Shown one piece after another: positions 13,681 through 15,961 of a stretch of DNA of 15,961 bases. Source of the stretch: an uncultured Porphyromonadaceae bacterium (GTDB lineage: Bacteria > Bacteroidota > Bacteroidia > Bacteroidales > Muribaculaceae); the NCBI GenBank assembly GCA_937921035.1, contig CALEUL010000008.1, positions 1 through 15,961 on the forward strand, written 5' to 3'. The notes below the pieces were generated by a model, which worked only from the letters and a program-made list of their open reading frames with translations, was not told where the DNA came from and made no database searches. The translations under genes and the position numbers were made by a program. Position 1 is the stretch's first letter. Each line of letters begins with the position of its first letter.

Positions 13681-14355
13681 TTAACCGATTATTCTGCCGT
13701 CGAAGAAACGCACGATGCGGTCGGTCTCGAAGGCCTGGGCCTCGTTATGCGTAACCATAATGATGGTGATACCGTCCTCCTTGTTGAGGCGGTGGAGAAG
13801 AGCCATAACCTCGGCGCCCATCTTACTGTCGAGGTTACCGGTTGGTTCGTCGGCAAGGATAATCTGCGGCTGCCCGACAATAGCACGCGCGATAGCCACA
13901 CGCTGGCACTGACCACCGGATAGCTGCGAGGGCAGATGATGGATGCGGTGGCTCATTTCCAGACGGCGGAGCACCTGATCCACGCGCTCCTTTCGCTCGC
14001 GTGCGCTGACGCCAGAGCGGTAGATAAGAGGTAGTTCCACATTGGCGGCCACATCCAGCGACGGGATAAGATGGAAGCTCTGGAACACGAAACCGAGGTT
14101 TTTGTTGCGGAAGTGCGACAGTTCGCGGTCGGACATGGCGTTACAGTCCTGCCCGAGAATGCTCACGGTTCCGGCAGTTGGTTTGTCGAGGAGGCCGATG
14201 ATGTTCAGAAGGGTCGACTTGCCGCAGCCGCTGGGGCCCATAATGCTTAAGAATTCGCCCTCGTTTACCTCGAGGTTCACGTTTTCGAGCGCAGTAGTCT
14301 CGATTTCTTTGGTACGGTATACTTTGCTGATACCGTTCAGAGTGATGATAGCCAT
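13681..14355 (-). CDS. ABC transporter ATPase (MacB/LolD family)
   Basis: A 224-residue ATPase energising the two permeases. All motifs are present: Walker A GPSGCGKST (40-48), Q-loop Q92 in FVFQSFHLIPSL, signature LSGGQ (145-149), Walker B IILADE (165-170) with catalytic E170, D-loop NLDS, and H-loop H203 in MVTHNE. The FHLIPSL, LPLIY and DEPTGNLDS context and single-domain length are characteristic of the LolD/MacB/FtsE group. The start codon falls 1 nt after the membrane-fusion protein stop, so the two are probably translationally coupled. No residue anomalies were seen. Confidence 0.95.
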   Translation of the reverse strand: MAIITLNGISKVYRTKEIETTALENVNLEVNEGEFLSIMGPSGCGKSTLLNIIGLLDKPTAGTVSILGQDCNAMSDRELSHFRNKNLGFVFQSFHLIPSLDVAANVELPLIYRSGVSARERKERVDQVLRRLEMSHRIHHLPSQLSGGQCQRVAIARAIVGQPQIILADEPTGNLDSKMGAEVMALLHRLNKEDGITIIMVTHNEAQAFETDRIVRFFDGRIIG

Positions 14356-14356
14356 A

Positions 14357-15607
14357 CTATTTCTTTAATTTCAGTGTTTTGTCGTTTTTATAATTTTCCA
14401 TATCGCTGATAACGATGCGGTCGCCGTCGTGGAGGCCGTCGAGGATTTCGACATAATCCCGGTTGCAGTCGCCGGCCTTGATTTTGCGTCGCAGCAACGT
14501 GTTGTCGCCGTCGAGTACAAATACCTTATATTCACCGGGTCCCCGATAGAACGAGCCGTTGCCTACGCGCAGTACATTATCCTTATATCCGTAAGAGACA
14601 TACAGTTCGGCGCGTCCACCGGGACGCAGATGGCTTTCGCGCGGATTGTCGAGGCTGACAGTGAAGGAAACCACACCCTGCTTGGCCTGAGGAGATATGT
14701 TGGTTACCGTGCCGGTGAGCTGTGCGCCATTGATGCGCACGTTTACCGGGGCACCCACCTCTACCCTGCTGCTGGATCCTTCGGAAACTTCGCCGAGAAT
14801 CTTGAAACTTGACAGGTCCGATACCACAGCGACCTTCTGTCCGGCACCAATACGGCTTCCGAGGTCGGTTACAACGAAGGTGAGGACGCCGTCGAGAGGG
14901 GCAGGGATATCTCCCTGCTGCAAAGTTTTGTCCATAAGAGCGATATCCCGGTCGATGGAGCCAACGGCCAGCTGCTGTCCGCGCTCGGCCGCAGCTGTTC
15001 GGAGCTGCTCGTTGGCGAGGCGTGTGCGAAGCTGCTCCAGCTCCAGCACACCGGCGGCGTATGCCGTCTCGGCCTGTCGCACGCGGTCGCCGGTACCGCT
15101 GCCGATGCTGTCCAGGCGGCGTTCGTTGTCGACATCTATGCGGAGACGGTTAACGTTCATCTCGTTCACCTTAATCTGCATTTCAAGGTCGCTGAGTGTT
15201 GTTCTGTTCGAGAGCTGGAGCTGGCGAAGGGTCTGCTCCTGTATGGTGCGCTCGTCGCGGAGCTTGCCTAAGGCTGTCTGCTGCTGTTCAAGATCGAGCA
15301 GCAGAAGCGGCGTTCCTACTTTTACAGAGTCTCCAGCCTGAGCGAATACCTGCAGGAGGCGTGTATCGACCGGCGAGTTTATAATTTCCTCGTATGCCGG
15401 CACCACCCGTCCGCTTGCAGCGACTGTAATTTCCAAAGAACCGCGCCCGGCGGTAGAGAGTGTGATGTCGCGGCTGTTCACGCTCGGGGCGAATCCGGCA
15501 ATGAACCACACGAAGCCGAAAACCACGATTGCGACTGTGGTGCCGTAGAGAAGTATCTTGCGGCGGTTTGCTTTTCTGATTTCTTGTTTGTCTATTGGTT
15601 TGTCCAT
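14357..15607 (-). CDS. Periplasmic adaptor (membrane fusion protein), MacA/HlyD-like
   Basis: The first gene of the operon; a 416-residue adaptor linking the ABC permeases to the TolC channel. One N-terminal membrane helix (about 18-39, ILLYGTTVAIVVFGFVWFIAGF) anchors it. A lipoyl half-motif follows (LEITVAASGRVVPAYEEIINSPVDTRLLQVFAQAGDSVKVGTPLLLLD, about 53-105). A long alpha-helical hairpin (about 108-225, QQTALGKLRDERTIQEQTLRQL... AERGQQL) comes next, then the second lipoyl half and beta-barrel (IPAPLDGVLTFVVTDLGSRIGAGQKVAVVSDLSSFKILGEVSEGSS). The C-terminal membrane-proximal domain carries VNVRINGAQLTGTVTNISPQ and a conserved GGRAELYVSYG. This order is typical of MacA-like adaptors. A good promoter lies just upstream. 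Confidence 0.93.
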   Translation of the reverse strand: MDKPIDKQEIRKANRRKILLYGTTVAIVVFGFVWFIAGFAPSVNSRDITLSTAGRGSLEITVAASGRVVPAYEEIINSPVDTRLLQVFAQAGDSVKVGTPLLLLDLEQQQTALGKLRDERTIQEQTLRQLQLSNRTTLSDLEMQIKVNEMNVNRLRIDVDNERRLDSIGSGTGDRVRQAETAYAAGVLELEQLRTRLANEQLRTAAAERGQQLAVGSIDRDIALMDKTLQQGDIPAPLDGVLTFVVTDLGSRIGAGQKVAVVSDLSSFKILGEVSEGSSSRVEVGAPVNVRINGAQLTGTVTNISPQAKQGVVSFTVSLDNPRESHLRPGGRAELYVSYGYKDNVLRVGNGSFYRGPGEYKVFVLDGDNTLLRRKIKAGDCNRDYVEILDGLHDGDRIVISDMENYKNDKTLKLKK

Positions 15608-15627
15608 ATCGGGAATTTTTTCTGCTA

Positions 15628-15659
15628 CAAAACTAACAAGAAATGCATGGGGTTGTCAA
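15628..15659 (-). promoter_or_regulatory. Bacteroides-type promoter of the export operon
   Basis: On the minus strand TTGAC (15655-15659) and TAGTTTTG (15628-15635, exact TAnnTTTG) are separated by 19 nt. Predicted start is near 15621, giving a short leader before the ATG at 15607. No other promoter-like site is needed for the seven tightly spaced genes downstream. Confidence 0.7.
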
Positions 15660-15691
15660 TAGGGGCTGATAATGAGGAATATATACAGTAT

Positions 15692-15734
15692 GTTTCTGTC
15701 CGATTCCGTACTGTGTACGAAAGCGGACAGAAAC
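15692..15734. promoter_or_regulatory. Inverted repeat upstream of the export operon promoter
   Basis: gtttctgtccg (15692-15702) pairs perfectly with cggacagaaac (15724-15734); inside, cgtac (15707-15711) pairs with gtacg (15715-15719). It lies about 33 bp upstream of the -33 box. It lacks a T-run. It could be an operator for the operon's own Fis-type regulator or part of the adjacent intergenic repeat; neither is shown. Confidence 0.45.
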
Positions 15735-15739
15735 GGTCG

Positions 15740-15797
15740 CCCAGCTCGCTACGCTCGCAGGGGGTTGTAGAGAGGTCGCGTGTGCCGCGCTCTTGCT
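15740..15797. repeat. 58-bp direct repeat, copy 1
   Basis: Matches copy 2 (15904-15961) at 56 of 58 positions; the differences are T/C and G/A near the 3' end. It begins CCCAGCTCGCTACGCTCGCA and includes GGGGGTTGTAGAGAGGTCGCG. No gene is present in 15608-15961. The 106 nt between copies contains GC-rich sequence with a related GCTCGCTACGC motif and a short cgtggc/gccacg pairing. Confidence 0.9.
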
Positions 15798-15903
15798 CTG
15801 ATATCGATGGAATGGGGGTGGACAAGAATTATGGAACATGCGCTTCGCTGTGCGTGGCGGCGCTCGCTACGCAGCTTGCCACGAGTGAAGGGGATGCCTG
15901 CCC

Positions 15904-15961
15904 CCCAGCTCGCTACGCTCGCAGGGGGTTGTAGAGAGGTCGCGCGTACCGCGCTCTTGCT
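15904..15961. repeat. 58-bp direct repeat, copy 2 (runs to window edge)
   Basis: A second copy of the repeat, 164 bp downstream of copy 1, reaching the last base of the window, so the true unit may be longer. Such GC-rich, structured intergenic repeats are usually dispersed in a genome; whether these are mobile or structural cannot be judged here. Confidence 0.9.

Noticed and set aside
14697..15341. Plus-strand 214-codon frame opposite the membrane fusion protein
   Set aside because: Ser/Arg-rich antisense translation produced by the codon bias of the real gene.

Overview
The window joins two unlike pieces of DNA from a member of the Bacteroidales. The order is suggested by Bacteroides-type promoter boxes (TTTG or TTG about 20 bp upstream of TAnnTTTG), weak Shine-Dalgarno sites, a CTnDOT/NBU-type tyrosine integrase, a DUF3408 protein and a Bacteroides-style mobilisation cluster. 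Family or genus cannot be fixed from the sequence alone; a gut Bacteroidales such as Muribaculaceae or Bacteroidaceae is an inference.

Positions 1 to about 7620 are the right-hand part of an integrated mobilisable element. From its chromosomal end leftwards it carries: a tyrosine integrase whose stop codon overlaps the start of a small RhuM-like protein; a region between convergent genes with a 53-nt hairpin and a roughly 190-bp imperfect palindrome; two small tandem helix-turn-helix proteins, probably excision or regulatory factors; a DUF3408 protein; a strong nested palindrome that is the best oriT candidate; MobC; a VirD2-like relaxase (overlapping MobC by 4 nt); and a small membrane-anchored protein. 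No type IV secretion genes are present, so transfer would need a helper. Beyond a shared terminator and an unusual 110-bp stretch of phased 11-bp repeats lies AT-rich cargo: an AbiH-family abortive-infection protein and an unrecognised co-oriented gene. The left end of the element is outside the window.

The right border is a tRNA-Phe(GAA) gene (7623..7695, minus strand). The integrase points away from its 3' end, the usual arrangement for integration into a tRNA 3' end.

Positions 7850 to 15607 are chromosomal: a compact seven-gene minus-strand operon with a good Bacteroides promoter. Its order is membrane-fusion protein, ABC ATPase, two FtsX/MacB-type permeases, TolC-like outer-membrane channel, response regulator (receiver plus Fis-type HTH) and sensor histidine kinase. 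This is a MacAB-TolC-like tripartite export system encoded with its own probable regulators. Upstream of it, 15690-15961 is non-coding and holds a hairpin and two copies of a 58-bp direct repeat.

The most unusual signals are structural: (i) two related palindromes inside the element, the oriT candidate and the 190-bp structure, sharing sequence blocks; (ii) all transition differences between the paired arms forming G-U pairs on the plus strand; and (iii) two four-unit arrays of 11-bp repeats in one continuous 11-bp register.
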